This document shows positions 10,191 through 20,896 of a DNA stretch of 64,000 bases, piece after piece; positions within the stretch are counted from its first letter, which is position 1, and each line of letters opens with the position of its first letter. The position numbers were made by a program, and so were the translations under genes. The notes below the pieces were generated by a model. The model saw only the letters and a list, made by a program, of their open reading frames with translations, was not told the DNA's origin and did not search any database. This DNA comes from Diphasiastrum complanatum (lineage: Eukaryota > Streptophyta > Lycopodiopsida > Lycopodiales > Lycopodiaceae): contig CM055097.1 of NCBI GenBank assembly GCA_029204225.1, positions 6,529,676 to 6,593,675 of the forward strand, in the 5' to 3' direction.

Positions 10191-11314
10191 GAATATAATG
10201 ATTCTTCACTTTTAGGCTCTATCCTAATGCACCTAGCACTCACTTTTCTCTCAACAAATGATGGATAAGGAGATCTCAGAAGATCTAGGACCCTAAAACA
10301 CTTCTATCTTGAACTTGGGTGGTTTCCAAGCATAGAAAGGAATATTGAAACACATGCAACACTTTGCACACACTAAGAATGGATTACAAACTCAAACCAA
10401 CCTAAACACACTCTTGCTTAAGCTCTCAAACTTTCCAGCAAGTGACCAGATCAAGTTATGGTGTGAAGAGTTACTTGTATTCTTATAAAATACAAAAGAC
10501 TAGGCTGCCAAGAAAACCTAGAATTGAACAAACTTGATCAACATATGATCAACACACTAAGATATTGATTCAACCTGTAAAACCACATGTAAACCACACT
10601 TCTAAAAGTTTATAAACTCCAGCAAATGATAAATACAAGCTTTAGAGGTGAATGAAAGAGCACACTTAGTGAATCACAAGACTAGCTTCACTAGCTTGTC
10701 AAATCTTGGTGTTTAGATGTAGATCTAAGATCACTTCACATGAGAATGTTCCTCAGCCTGTTAAGAACCTGAAAACACATTTGAATAATGGTTAAAATCT
10801 TCCAACAAATGCTCCAATCAAATTATATAAGGAGAGTTACTTACATGCTCAATAAAGTACACCAAAATTTATGCAAAAGATTGTTGACAATCTGTTCACC
10901 CAAAAGGGGATCTTTCATCCAAGTGAGAGCCTTGCTCAGCCTTTTGGAGAATTACAAAATCACTCAAAGAGTATTTGTCATCCACCTAAGGTGAAGGTTC
11001 ATCCACAAAGGAGAGTGTTCATCCACAGAAGTGGAGATTGTCAACAATAGATTGAACAGAACATTGTTAGTAATTGAATATGCACAAGTCTCACAATCAA
11101 CAAATGATTAGGTGTTATGATCTGATCCAAAATAGTTTCTTCTAAGCCTCTGATCTTCAATAGACCTAAAATATGCTTTTGATCCACAAGTTCAACTCAA
11201 CAAACAAAGGTTAGTAAGATTTGATCAACAATGCAATGCATAATCATGCTAGAATTTGATCAAACATCCAAATATCACCATAAATGGAAATCTTACTGAA
11301 AATAACAGCCAATT
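10191..11314 (-). other. Leader region between PBS and gag of the Copia element at 8.8-11.3 kb
   Basis: About 1.1 kb without coding sequence. It carries diverged internal duplications (for example GAGAGTTACTT blocks near 10465 and 10825). Such a long leader is unusual for a Copia element and might include an unrecognised insertion. Confidence 0.4.
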
Positions 11315-11327
11315 AGCTCTGATACCA
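11315..11327 (-). promoter_or_regulatory. Primer binding site (initiator tRNA-Met type)
   Basis: On the minus strand the sequence is TGGTATCAGAGC, complementary to the 3' end of plant initiator tRNA-Met, which primes Copia minus-strand DNA synthesis. It abuts TGTGAAAA at 11328, fixing the inner edge of the 5' LTR. Confidence 0.75.
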
Positions 11328-12060
11328 TGTGAAAAAAGTGGATCTTGAATGGATCCAAGCTCCCAAAATACTTGGCTAAGATCTTTGCACAACAAGCTAC
11401 AAAAGCTAGAAATGGCAAAGCATCCTAATGCTACCTTTGATACACATGAACTTGACAGAGTATTCAAGAGAAAAAAGAAGCTAATAAAAGGTACTGATGG
11501 CAGCCAAAAACAACAGCATACCAGCCCTACAACAGCAGCCTACCACTTTTAAAAACCTCTTAAGATCATACACAAAAGCTTGAAAACAATACACAAAGCA
11601 ATGCTCTCAATGGAGAAAGAAACTGTGACAATGATCTATTGATCTCTCTCAACAATACAATAAGTTTCTCCAACCTGTTCTCCACGAATTGCAGCCTAAT
11701 ATAGGTGAGAGAGATGACTCTCTCTCCTCTCTCTAGAACTTAGGACCCAATTTTAGAGCACCAGTAGCCTAAAATAGCCAATTTTGGCCTATATGTCCAA
11801 ATAACATGATTTTGGTGTCATTTTGAAGGTCCTGAAGTTTGAGACTTCTTCAACATAAAATATATACTAAGATAAAAGTATCTAGGCCTCTTTTACACGT
11901 GTGAAAGGTTAATCCAAAACTATGTACAAAAATTGCCAATTTAGGCCTCAAACTAGCTAGGAAATGTTGACAATTTTCGCAGTTCATTCTTTTGAAAGAG
12001 ACAACAACTATGACACAATATTTGAGACGTTGTTTTTGCAAATGGCACTTCTTAAATATT
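11328..12060 (-). mobile_element. 5' LTR of truncated Copia element (outer edge uncertain)
   Basis: Starts at the PBS boundary. It contains a GAGAGAG/CTCTCTC-rich stretch near 11705-11735 and an ACACGTGTG word near 11895, both also typical of the LTRs at 20-26 kb. No partner LTR or target duplication is visible, so the outer limit is approximate. Confidence 0.4.
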
Positions 12061-13484
12061 TATAATGAAAATTTTGCCAATCCTTAAATCTTACCTAGGT
12101 TGAAGTAACAAATTTTGAATTAATCAAAACTTTCGACATTCGTATTGATATTAATTTCTTGGAATAATGGTTATTTGAAAAATTTGATTTCATGTACAAT
12201 TCTAAAAGTAGTGCTTTCTTACATATTTTATGATTCTTAGAAAGAACATGAAAATTAATATTGCAAATATCCATATATTTAACTCAATAACAAACAGCTT
12301 AATAATTTAAAAAAAACATACTTCAAAATACTTAAAGGTATTATAGCTTTCCAAAAATAAGAATAAAACATATTTATTTTATCAAAATTATGATTTACTA
12401 AAGTTTCCACTTTATGGAATCTCTTTTTTGAATACATAATAAATCATTTGATAATTTTTTTGTTAGCGTTTGTCATTCTTTTTAATTGAAGTGCAATTGT
12501 GCAACAATATATGTTTGCTAAGCAATCTAAATGTTGGCAATTTTTAAAACAATTTAAAAAAATTTCTTAAAAAATGGGCATCTAGGTCAGTTCTCTATTT
12601 TTGGTTAGCATGTTTCTATTTTCATTTGAGGAACTCGAGGCATAATCAGCAATCGCATATATTAAATGTACTATTTTTGTACGAAGGAAATATGAGTATC
12701 ATTAATGGGTCCCATAAAGCTTTGAACATGGTAATTGTTATGTTTGACATGTTAATTCAAAGCAAGATGTCAAGTATTTTTGTATTTGTTGTAACAATGC
12801 GATGATTACACTTTAAAGAGTTAAACTTATGCTTGCCAACCATGAAATGGTTTGCAAAATGCTCACTTGTAGATGCATTTGCAGATGCTCACTTGTAGAT
12901 GAGTTTGCCAAAAAAAACACTCTTGCAAATGGATTGAGCAATCCAACCAAATGTACGGAATCTATGATGCAAGGTCCATAAACACTTTTACCTTTAAAAT
13001 TCAACCATAAAGCTACAAAAACAATAACTCATCAATGAACTAAATATAATTTGTCATAAATTTTATCTTCAAAAAACTACATCAAGGTCTTGTTCTCATC
13101 AAATCGCAAGAATAAAAAATTACACAAGAGAAGTGCATAATAATATCTTAGCACTAATAGAATGTGATTAGGTATTTACGATGTACATGGTTTTGTCTTG
13201 CTCAAAGCCTTCTATGCACACGGACAATTATAGCTATGTGTGATAGGTCTAGTCACACATACCATTTTGTATATACTCTTCACATTTCTAGAAAATTATT
13301 ATTTATTTCTATTGGTGCATTCTTTAAAATCACATACTAGTCAGTCGACAATGACCAATTGTACAACTTATACATGTAACAATATTGCCATGCCTTTTTG
13401 AGTGCACATTGATGTACAAACAATGTGTTTTTTCTTAAAACCAAGAAAAGCGAGAAAACTGCAAAACCTAGAATCTGGATTTTG

Positions 13485-13537
<53 letters not shown>

Positions 13538-14668
13538 GGGTTTACAAAATGAACCCTTTCATTTTTTAATTAATAATTTTATTAATTTAAATGATGTGGA
13601 ATTTTGTAGATCTCCAAAATGCCTAAGGGCTGGTCTTGGTAAAGAAATTATTTCATCTGAAGAACCAACATTGGCATTAAAACCAAAGGCTTTTCTCCCT
13701 AAAAGGCCTTCGTTTTGAAAGTAGGGCATCTCTCTCTCCAATATGGCATTTAATCTAGTGCCACTTGAAGCCAAATATTTCTCTAATGATTAGGCCTCCT
13801 AAAAAAGAAAATTGATGAGAATTCGTTGTAGAGTTCATACATATTTTACGACATCAAAAAGCCTTGTCCCCCAATATGTGGCATGTTCACAAAGGCTTAA
13901 TCGGAGACGAGGCTTTTCAATGAGGGTAAGGGTTCATGCAAATATACTCTATCAACATCATCCAAAAGACTTGTCACACAATGAGTGGCAAGGTGGTGAA
14001 TGCCTCCATGCTTAATTCCTCTCTTTTTGAGCATAAGACTTGTTTTCAATTAGCTCCACAAAGGTATATCCAGGAAACAAAGTACATTGAGAAGCCTAGG
14101 TGATAAATGCAATCTACTCATATTTCATTTGAAATTTGTGGTTTTAAGTGCTCTTAGAGTGATTATTCCATGCCCTTTGGCATCTAAATTGGTTGCTTCA
14201 TTCTCATCGGTGAGTTCATATTCCTTGTCATTGATCAAGACTTGAAATGTGGACCCTTTATGAGCCACCACAACCAAGTTACCCAATTTTTAGTATTGGC
14301 ATCACTAATTACTCGTGACAGAATCAAAGGTGCCACAGTCTGCTAACGCACACAAGAAAAAGTAAACGATTTGCTAACTCTGGTAATCAAGTCGAATAAT
14401 ATATGTTAAAACTTATATTAGCAACTTAGGCTATGGTGGAAGCATTTTTTATATCCTTCAAGTTTCTTCTAAAACTAGAGTCAAAGTTGGTACATATTTG
14501 TAGCAAAAATTGTTCCTTCTAAATGTTAAGTAAACCAGAGCTGGATCAGTTTTAGACCCAAAAATGGCAAAGAACCGGTGAAGCTGTTTAGCTATGGAGC
14601 TTCCTCTCCTCCTCATTCTGACAGCATTCGGACTATTCTACTGAAGAACTTAGCTTTTATATAATTAG
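12061..14668. other. AT-rich intergenic DNA
   Basis: No supported gene. It holds a direct repeat GCTCACTTGTAGATG (twice in 12870-12905), a GA tract followed by poly-G (13488-13540), and a diverged duplication near 13850 and 13960. Short frames here lack domain signals or composition of coding DNA. Confidence 0.5.
13488..13540. repeat. (GA)n microsatellite joined to G14
   Basis: About 20 GA units run directly into a 14-base G tract. Confidence 0.95.
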
Positions 14669-15772
14669 CTACGCCACACTTTTGCGGCCTCCTGCTGAAT
14701 GATACACCTTGACCAAGGTTTTGGCTTCATTTCTTGAAGTAACTAAGCAAGAATTCATTTTGTTCAGGAATAAATAATCAGATTTACATTCATTTTTGTC
14801 GGAAATGAGAAGGCTTGAAATGGAGCCATAATCTTTCAGCTCACTTCCAGCAATATTTCTTCTTAATCTGCTGCTGCGTATCTTTCCTCTCGTCCCGTGA
14901 GCCTCCCCAGGATCTTCTGCTTGTTCATCGTAGTGATGAATAATCCGGTTTGCTTCATGGAGCTTTGTGTCTCTATTTCCTTCTTGATTTAACAAATCAG
15001 CTACTATCCTGCGTTCAGATGCCGGACCATCAGTAGGATCAACAACCCAATTACCTCCCAGCTCGGAATGTTTGTGCCTAGGAGTTTGCTGGTCCAGCAG
15101 AGGTGCCTCACTCCCAGAAAGCTTTTGTGCGGCTTCTTTTGAAAATTCAAGAGCTTCATCCAATGGAATAATTTTGCAATGGCCTTCATCTTCTCCAGTT
15201 TCTTCTCCGTTCAGAAGAGATTTATTATTTCCATAATCTGCTTGCTCATGAGCTTTCATGTTGCATTCAACGGCTGCTGGCTCCTCCTCGTCCAAGCGAA
15301 TATGATCCACTGGCTCTGACACGGCACTTGCTGAAGAAATATGGACATCATCTGAGCAACATTGAGTGGCGGCCAGTTCTTGTGGATGGATCAACTGCAG
15401 CACTAGACGGCCATTGGTGCGTATGGATAAGAACGGCAGGCGAGGCGTCACCTTCACTTCTCTTAGCATAAATCTTCCTTGGCTCCTGATGGGCTGCAGC
15501 AGCACCACGCACCCCTCCTTCGGGCTTGACGTCTTCCTGGAGCTAAGAGATGCCAGTGGCGGAGGAAAATCTCCTCTCAATCTTCTGGCATTCATTGCAT
15601 TCCTGCGGACAAAGATCGAAGCTTCCTCTTTATTTAGCTCATCATTGCTGATGTCACCACAGCTATCTTTAGCTCCGAATTCCATCTCAGTGGCAGACAA
15701 ATCCTGAAGGATTGGCTGTTCTCTTTCTGCAATGTTGAAGTGGATCAAGCTTTTTGTCGCAGTAAAGCTCAT
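14669..15772 (-). CDS. FAF-domain protein (FANTASTIC FOUR-like), intronless
   Basis: An uninterrupted 367-codon frame with good coding composition in otherwise AT-rich DNA. Residues about 62-130 match the plant FAF domain: RRLRGDFPPPLASL, a KEGCVVLLQPIRSQGR block, REVKVTPR and the final NGRLVLQLIHP, with the domain's paired GR-[FL]-x-L signatures. In Arabidopsis, FAF proteins act in shoot-meristem control around the WUSCHEL/CLAVATA pathway; FAF-like relatives are less well known. The rest is acidic and polar (an EEEPAA stretch near 161, an EETGEDEGH stretch near 190) and looks disordered. The start at 15772 follows an ACAACAAC-rich leader, and a TATA box lies 149 bp upstream. Single-exon structure fits the family. 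Which FAF subgroup it belongs to cannot be told. Confidence 0.8.
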   Translation of the reverse strand: MSFTATKSLIHFNIAEREQPILQDLSATEMEFGAKDSCGDISNDELNKEEASIFVRRNAMNARRLRGDFPPPLASLSSRKTSSPKEGCVVLLQPIRSQGRFMLREVKVTPRLPFLSIRTNGRLVLQLIHPQELAATQCCSDDVHISSASAVSEPVDHIRLDEEEPAAVECNMKAHEQADYGNNKSLLNGEETGEDEGHCKIIPLDEALEFSKEAAQKLSGSEAPLLDQQTPRHKHSELGGNWVVDPTDGPASERRIVADLLNQEGNRDTKLHEANRIIHHYDEQAEDPGEAHGTRGKIRSSRLRRNIAGSELKDYGSISSLLISDKNECKSDYLFLNKMNSCLVTSRNEAKTLVKVYHSAGGRKSVA

Positions 15773-15792
15773 TGTTGTTGTTGTTGTTGTTC
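15773..15792 (-). repeat. (CAA)n repeat in the 5' leader of the FAF-like gene
   Basis: About six CAA triplets (minus strand) sit directly before the ATG, giving an unstructured A-rich context favourable for initiation. Confidence 0.8.
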
Positions 15793-15920
15793 CTCTACTA
15801 TGACGAGATTGAACAAGTCTACAACTTAGATATTGGCTCTGTTTACAGACAATTCAAAACCAACCCAGTTGAAGCCACCAGCAACCATCTACGTCCTGAA
15901 AATCCTCCATCTCTGCACTC

Positions 15921-15930
15921 CTTTATATAG
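15921..15930 (-). promoter_or_regulatory. TATA box of the FAF-like gene
   Basis: Minus-strand CTATATAAAG, 149 bp upstream of the ATG, would place the transcription start near 15890 with a leader of about 120 nt. A 45-bp CT/GA tract lies immediately upstream. Confidence 0.65.
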
Positions 15931-15934
15931 GCCA

Positions 15935-15935
<1 letters not shown>

Positions 15936-15980
<45 letters not shown>
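15936..15980. repeat. (CT)n tract upstream of the FAF-like TATA box
   Basis: About 22 TC units. On the coding strand it reads GAGAGA, the type of sequence bound by plant BBR/BPC GAGA-binding factors, which fits a regulatory role but does not prove it. Confidence 0.7.
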
Positions 15981-15983
<3 letters not shown>

Positions 15984-15991
15984 CTTTATCT

Positions 15992-17506
15992 ATTTTTTCT
16001 CATTTGTGAGGATTTTGAGTGCCTTGTGTGTCTACATTAGATTGTAGTACCCTTCTTTTTCGCCTAGACTTTCCACAAAGATTGACTAATGTTGAGGGGA
16101 TATTAACTTTTTGTGATACTCTCAAGTCATGTCATATCAAAATTTTAAAATTTTATAACTGGTGATTAAGGACATTGCTTCGGTTATATGATTTAGTGGC
16201 GAATATTGGTGGATATTGGCCTAGTATTACAAAGTTGGGTAGTGTCATTTGTACATGTCCGCCGGATATCATGTTAACTGGTTATTAAAAATTGCAGATG
16301 TCAGTATCAATATTCAAATATCCCTACCCTTATATGTCGCTTTGGAACATTTTCAGTCCATACCCGCCAAACATTGGATTAGACTACGCATAAAGTTCAT
16401 GAGAAAGAGATTATAAGAATTTGAACTTTCAACAAGAGCAAGAACACATGTAAGCTCGTGAGGAATTTGACCTTAAGAAAATCTACAATTTGGACATGAG
16501 AAAATTAAAGTTTTGGCTCTTCTAGTAGCTTCGTGTCACCGAACGTAACTACGTAACTATATTTATGAGGTGATAGTCGATAGTGTTATCAATAGCTTGT
16601 GCCACGTGAATGTGTGTCATGGGTCTAGGTGTGGACAATGCTTGGGAGGGATCTCATCCACACTATGTATATAGGGGTAGAAGTACCTCCACATCATTCA
16701 TTCTATCTACGCGAGAGCACATGCATGGTGAGGACTATTCTCTATGTTCACGATGTTACGAGTAGAGTCAATGATGGGTGCCATTGGTATGGGACACTAG
16801 TGTCTTTGGAAGCTTGATCGAGCATGACGATTCTATCACCATAGGAGATATTAGAACTCAAAATGCGTCCTTTAAGAAATTTCACTTTAGAGAAAAGCTA
16901 TGTAGAGAGAAAATGCGAACCAGTAACTTTTGGTTGTCGTTGAGAGTTACTGTTCCGCCTGATATGAAACTAAAGACTTGCCCTAAGTAAATGTCCGGAA
17001 GTCAGAGCATTATGGCTATCTACCAATTGCGATCTACGACCTGATTAGTTGTCCTACTGGATGCGCGTTAATTGCTTTAGTATAAATAGTTGATCATCAA
17101 AGACTTCTTTAGTCTCTAGAAAATTTCTTTTCAAAGCTCTATTAGAGTATTGCTTATCAGCGGAAGTGCATCAGACAAAGTTTCTCAGTTACTCAAAGAT
17201 AGATTAGAGTACACAGTTTCTTTCGTTATTGTTTTGTGCTCTCATCATCTAATTTGTATATACTACTTATTGAATCAATCTATCTTCTTATTGCGTTCAG
17301 TATCAATACATCATTGTCTGGCTACGAAATCACTGTAGCGCTAATGAATTCAAAGTTATTTGTTAAAAGATTGAACGTGACTTCTGTCATTTTAACTTTA
17401 TTCAATTATTAAAAGATAGGTATAGTCATGCATTAGGAAAGAAGGCTTATTCTGCTGCGCTCAATAGTTCTATTTCAGACTTCGAATTATCATATTGACA
17501 TTCTCT
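15992..17506. other. Intergenic; possible LTR remnant
   Basis: No gene seen. CACACTATGTATATAGGGGT near 16660 resembles the TATA region of the LTR at 51621-52142 (GGACTATGTATATAGAGGT), followed in both by CATTCATTCT. TATAAATAG occurs again near 17083. LTR edges were not found. Confidence 0.35.
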
Positions 17507-17607
17507 CTTTCCAACATGTTGTTATAGCAAATGCATCCAAAAGTTTTGAAAAACTTGACACTCGGCCTTCTACCAGACGAGACTTTAAAGTGGGTCTTTC
17601 CATCTAA
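17507..17607 (-). pseudogene. Copia post-integrase fragment (continuation of 18605-19944)
   Basis: The minus strand reads LDGKTHF..., then RRPSVKFFKTFGCICYNN, the conserved segment right after the Copia integrase core. It directly continues the fragment at 18605-19944, which stops at FLCNRWPSVV. The two were separated by the inverted-repeat element at 17608-18604. Confidence 0.65.
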
Positions 17608-18125
17608 TCATTAGGGCCCTTTTTGGACTCAAAAGGGACTCTGCTTGCCTAAACATGTTTGCTAATTAGGATTAATTAACTTAGTAATTGTCCTACGTGG
17701 CACTTCACCATGGGTTTATCATGAGTTAACTCACACTTCGATAGGCTCCACTTAGACTAGTGTAATAATATGGCAAGGACAAGTGATTCAATGTAATTTA
17801 AAATGTAAATGAAAATATGGCCAATATTTTTTCACGACCTTCACCAAACTGTTTTTACAACTTGAATTGAGAAAAATGAGGGCCCAATATTACATTGGGC
17901 CCCCAAAATGAAAAAAAAAAAAAATGGTGGGAGGGGGTATGGGGTACAAGCCCCCCCCCCGGTGGCTCGATTGGAGGCACCATGACCCCCCGTCCTATCA
18001 GGTACACAAGTGGGCGGGAAGATTTCGGAGGGCGCCAGGTCCGCTCGTTGCCCACTTTGGGCCGCTGGCTCGAATGGGCGAGCGAAAAAAATATTTACAT
18101 GGATCGTGGTGCCCCTTGACAGGAC

Positions 18126-18178
<53 letters not shown>

Positions 18179-18604
18179 GGGGAGTTACTTGACGAGAGGG
18201 GGGTCGTGGCAAGGGGGGGGGGGGGGGGGGGGGGGGGGGCCTTGTACCCCATGCCCCCCTCCCAACTTTTCTTTTTTTCATTTTGGGGCCCAATGAGATA
18301 TTGGGCCCCCATTTTTCAAAATTCAAGTTGTAAAAATGGTTTTGTGAAGGCCACAAAAAAATATTGGCCATCTTTTCATTTACATTTTAAACTTGAGTTC
18401 TATCATATCATCATTACAGGTAGAGTTAGAGGCCAGTTAGTGGGTGGGTTAGAATTTGTAGATCTAATTTACACTATTGGATGTGCTATGTCATATGGAC
18501 CATTCCATCTCAATTGTCACTCTCTTATTGGTAGACATGTCGTCATTAACACTAATTATAATTAGTGAAGAGGCCCATTTTGAGTCCAAAAAGGGCCCTA
18601 ATGA
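17608..18604. mobile_element. Long-inverted-repeat (foldback-type) DNA element inside Copia sequence
   Basis: Ends are TCATTAGGGCCC and GGGCCCTAATGA. The outer roughly 350 bp on each side are diverged inverted copies: GGCCCTTTTTGGACTCAAAA, AAAATGTAAATGAAAA, ATGGCCAATATTTTTT, TTTTTACAACTTGAATT, then GGGCCCAATAT and TGGGGTACAAG. The centre is GC-rich with C10, a (GT)17 run, G20 and G27 tracts. Long arms, no transposase and internal simple repeats fit a foldback or non-autonomous MULE-like element. No clear target duplication is seen. A piece of a similar terminus lies at 40511-40539. Confidence 0.7.
18128..18239. repeat. (GT)n and poly-G tracts at the core of the foldback element
   Basis: A (GT)17 run (18128-18161), G tract 18162-18182, and a second G tract 18213-18239. 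The apparent proline-rich proteins in these frames are artefacts of the repeats. Confidence 0.9.
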
Positions 18605-19944
18605 CCACACTTGGCCATCTATTGCATAAAAAATTAGCACACAACAAAGCTTGATCCCAAAAGGATTTAGAAAGATTTGCACCTAACCTCGTGGCTTTGG
18701 CTCCTTCACATAAGGTTCTATTTTCCCTCTCGGACACTCCATTTTGTTGTGGTGTCCTTGGGCTTGTGTACTCCCTCTTGATCCCATTTGCATCACAAAA
18801 TGCTTTGAACTTGGTAGAAATGTACTCACCAGCATTGTCACTCCTCAAGCACTTGATCTTTGTAGAAAATTGGACCTCCCTTGCCATCTTGAACTTAACA
18901 AAGACATCAAACACCTCATATTTGCCTTTAGTAGATACACCCAACAAAATCTACTAAAATCATCAATAAAAGTCACATACATCTTAGCATCTCCATTGCT
19001 AATTGTAGTAAAATCATGAATATCCGAATGCACAAGTTGAAAAGGCTTACTTGACCTTGATGTAGATCTTTTGTAAGGTTACCTACGTGACTTTGATAAA
19101 GCACATTTCTCACAAACATGATTCAAGCTTGTTAAATAATTGAGAAGACTAAAAACAACTTGCCTCTTTGCCATCGGCTCCAATGACTTGTAGTTGAGAT
19201 GCCTCAATCTCTTGTGCCATACCTCTTGCATTGACAATTGCTCCTTTTCCATACATCCAACCTGGTTAACAACAACACAAGCATCATCAAGTTTGAACAA
19301 CTTACCTCGCCTCTTCCCTTTTGCAATCAATTCATCCTCCTTCTTAATCAAACAAGCATCACCATCAAACTCCACTTTGAATTTCTTGTCAAGCATTTGA
19401 CTCACACTAAGAAGGTCCTCAGTGATAGATGGAATGAACAAAACATCCTTCAAATTCATATTCCTATTAGTAGAGGGGGAAACAGGAATTGTGCCAATCC
19501 CTTTGATTGCACACTCACCATCATTGGCCGTGTAGATCACCTTCTTGTCACCTTCAAATGCCATCAATGATAAAAAAATACTCCTCATGATTTGTCATAT
19601 GTAATGTACCTCCACTATCAATCCACCAAGGATCAATATCTCCATGATTAGCCAATAAGCAAGATGACATAACAAAAGCATCATTTGAATTGTGTTCATC
19701 AACAACATCTTCATCAAGAGTTAGATTGGTTTGCTTCTCACCTTGATCTCTCTTCTTCTTGAAGCAATCACCAGCAAAATGTCCTTTGACTCCACAATAG
19801 AAACATTTCTTCTTGCCAACAAAAGTAGAAGGCTCACATTGGTCTTGCCCTTTTGACCATTTGCTTTTTCCTTTGCCCTTGAACTTGCCTTTTGAGAGCA
19901 TAGCTTCCTCCTCTCCAACTTCAGATGTAGCAGTGATGAAATTT
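18605..19944 (-). pseudogene. Copia gag-protease-integrase fragment
   Basis: Right to left: intact CCHC knuckle KCFYCGVKGHFAGDC, protease motif PWWIDSGGT, LLSVSQMLDKKF, KLFKLDDA, LWHKRLRHLN-type pre-integrase block and integrase core. The catalytic residues are present (HSDIH, RSDNAGEY, NGVSEREN), but the frame shifts near 18940 and 19570. Gag upstream of the knuckle is cut at about 19944, and RT and RNase H are missing. Confidence 0.75.
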
Positions 19945-20141
19945 AAGTTTTAGGACATTAATGATTGTACTTAACAATCATAGAGAGTTATTGGTTGTTT
20001 TAATCAATGGATCTATCAAGTTCTACACTTTAGATCTTGATCTAGATTCACTACACTTAGATTTAAGCAAGAGCAATGGATCAAATCTTCATAAACAAGA
20101 AAGAGCAGCCTCACACGTGTGGAGTACTGTCCACTGTACGG
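19939..20141 (-). mobile_element. Outer part of a Copia LTR split by the element at 20142-26324
   Basis: Starts TGAAATTTAAG and runs to the TACGG target site. With 26325-26984 on the far side it would form one LTR of about 860 bp (terminal TGTTGAAA on the minus strand, ending TTTCA), which I assign to the broken Copia at 27-30.6 kb. The boundary at 19939 is inferred from where gag homology ends. Confidence 0.4.
20137..20141. repeat. Target site duplication, left copy
   Basis: TACGG, identical to 26325-26329 on the other side of the Copia element. Five bp is the usual Copia duplication length. Confidence 0.9.
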
Positions 20142-20878
20142 TGTTGAATTTCACACGTGTGGACTGTCCACTACATGTACTTGTGATCTCCTAAGGTGTG
20201 TAGATGCACCAAGATCAAAACTAGATTGAGATTCAAGATCAATCTTGAATCCTATGGCAAAAACACATTACTACATGCATTCAATCACTTCCAACTCTCA
20301 CTCACACGTGTGGGAAGTATTCAAAAAATAATCTAAGTAAAAACAAGCTGCTCTCCTCGGGTAGAGAGAGAAAATGCATCAAGAGCTCTCGGGTAGAGAG
20401 AGAAAGCTAGAAATCCAATAACTCACAAAATCCATGAAATCACCAAATCAATTGACTTCAAAATGAGGAGTACAATGATACTAGTAGGTCCACGAGCTAC
20501 CACTATGCTTAACTATGATTGGACCATATTTTGTCACCTCTTGATCCTATTGGATCATTGATCTATGCACCTCTTAATTCTATTGGACTATATTCAAGCA
20601 CACCTCAATTTCCTATTGGACCTCACAAGGTTCCACCTCTATATCCTATTGGACCTCTTGGAATTCATCAAACAAAAACTTTACACTTGTCTACACTCTA
20701 ATTAGCAAGTGTTTAGCCTCTTACTCTATTTTGGCTCAATAGTGGCATTACAAGTGGAAATGCATAATTTGCCATCTATGCCAAATTTATTCCTATCAAC
20801 ATTCTACACCTAGATGCTTGATGTGAAAAACATAAGACCCCTATATCTAACATAGATAATCTTTTTCAATTCTTCACA
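20142..20878 (-). repeat. 3' LTR of the complete Copia element
   Basis: 737 bp. It contains the palindrome CACACGTGTG twice (20152, 20303), two GGGTAGAGAGAGAAA words, and runs of CCTATTGGA-type repeats between 20545 and 20660. It differs from the 5' LTR at 7 positions. Confidence 0.93.
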
Positions 20879-20888
20879 CTCCTCCTAA
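20879..20888 (-). other. Polypurine tract
   Basis: On the minus strand TTAGGAGGAG directly precedes the 3' LTR start TGTGAAGAATTG. Confidence 0.75.
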
Positions 20889-20896
20889 AAAATTAT

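Noticed and set aside
17841-18565. Overlapping proline/histidine/glycine-rich frames on both strands
   Set aside because: Produced by poly-G, poly-C and GT tracts in the foldback element; no conserved domain.
20519-20701. Open frame repeated in both LTRs (also at 25965-26147)
   Set aside because: Duplicated only because the LTRs are duplicated; the content is CCTATTGGA repeat sequence with no coding signal.
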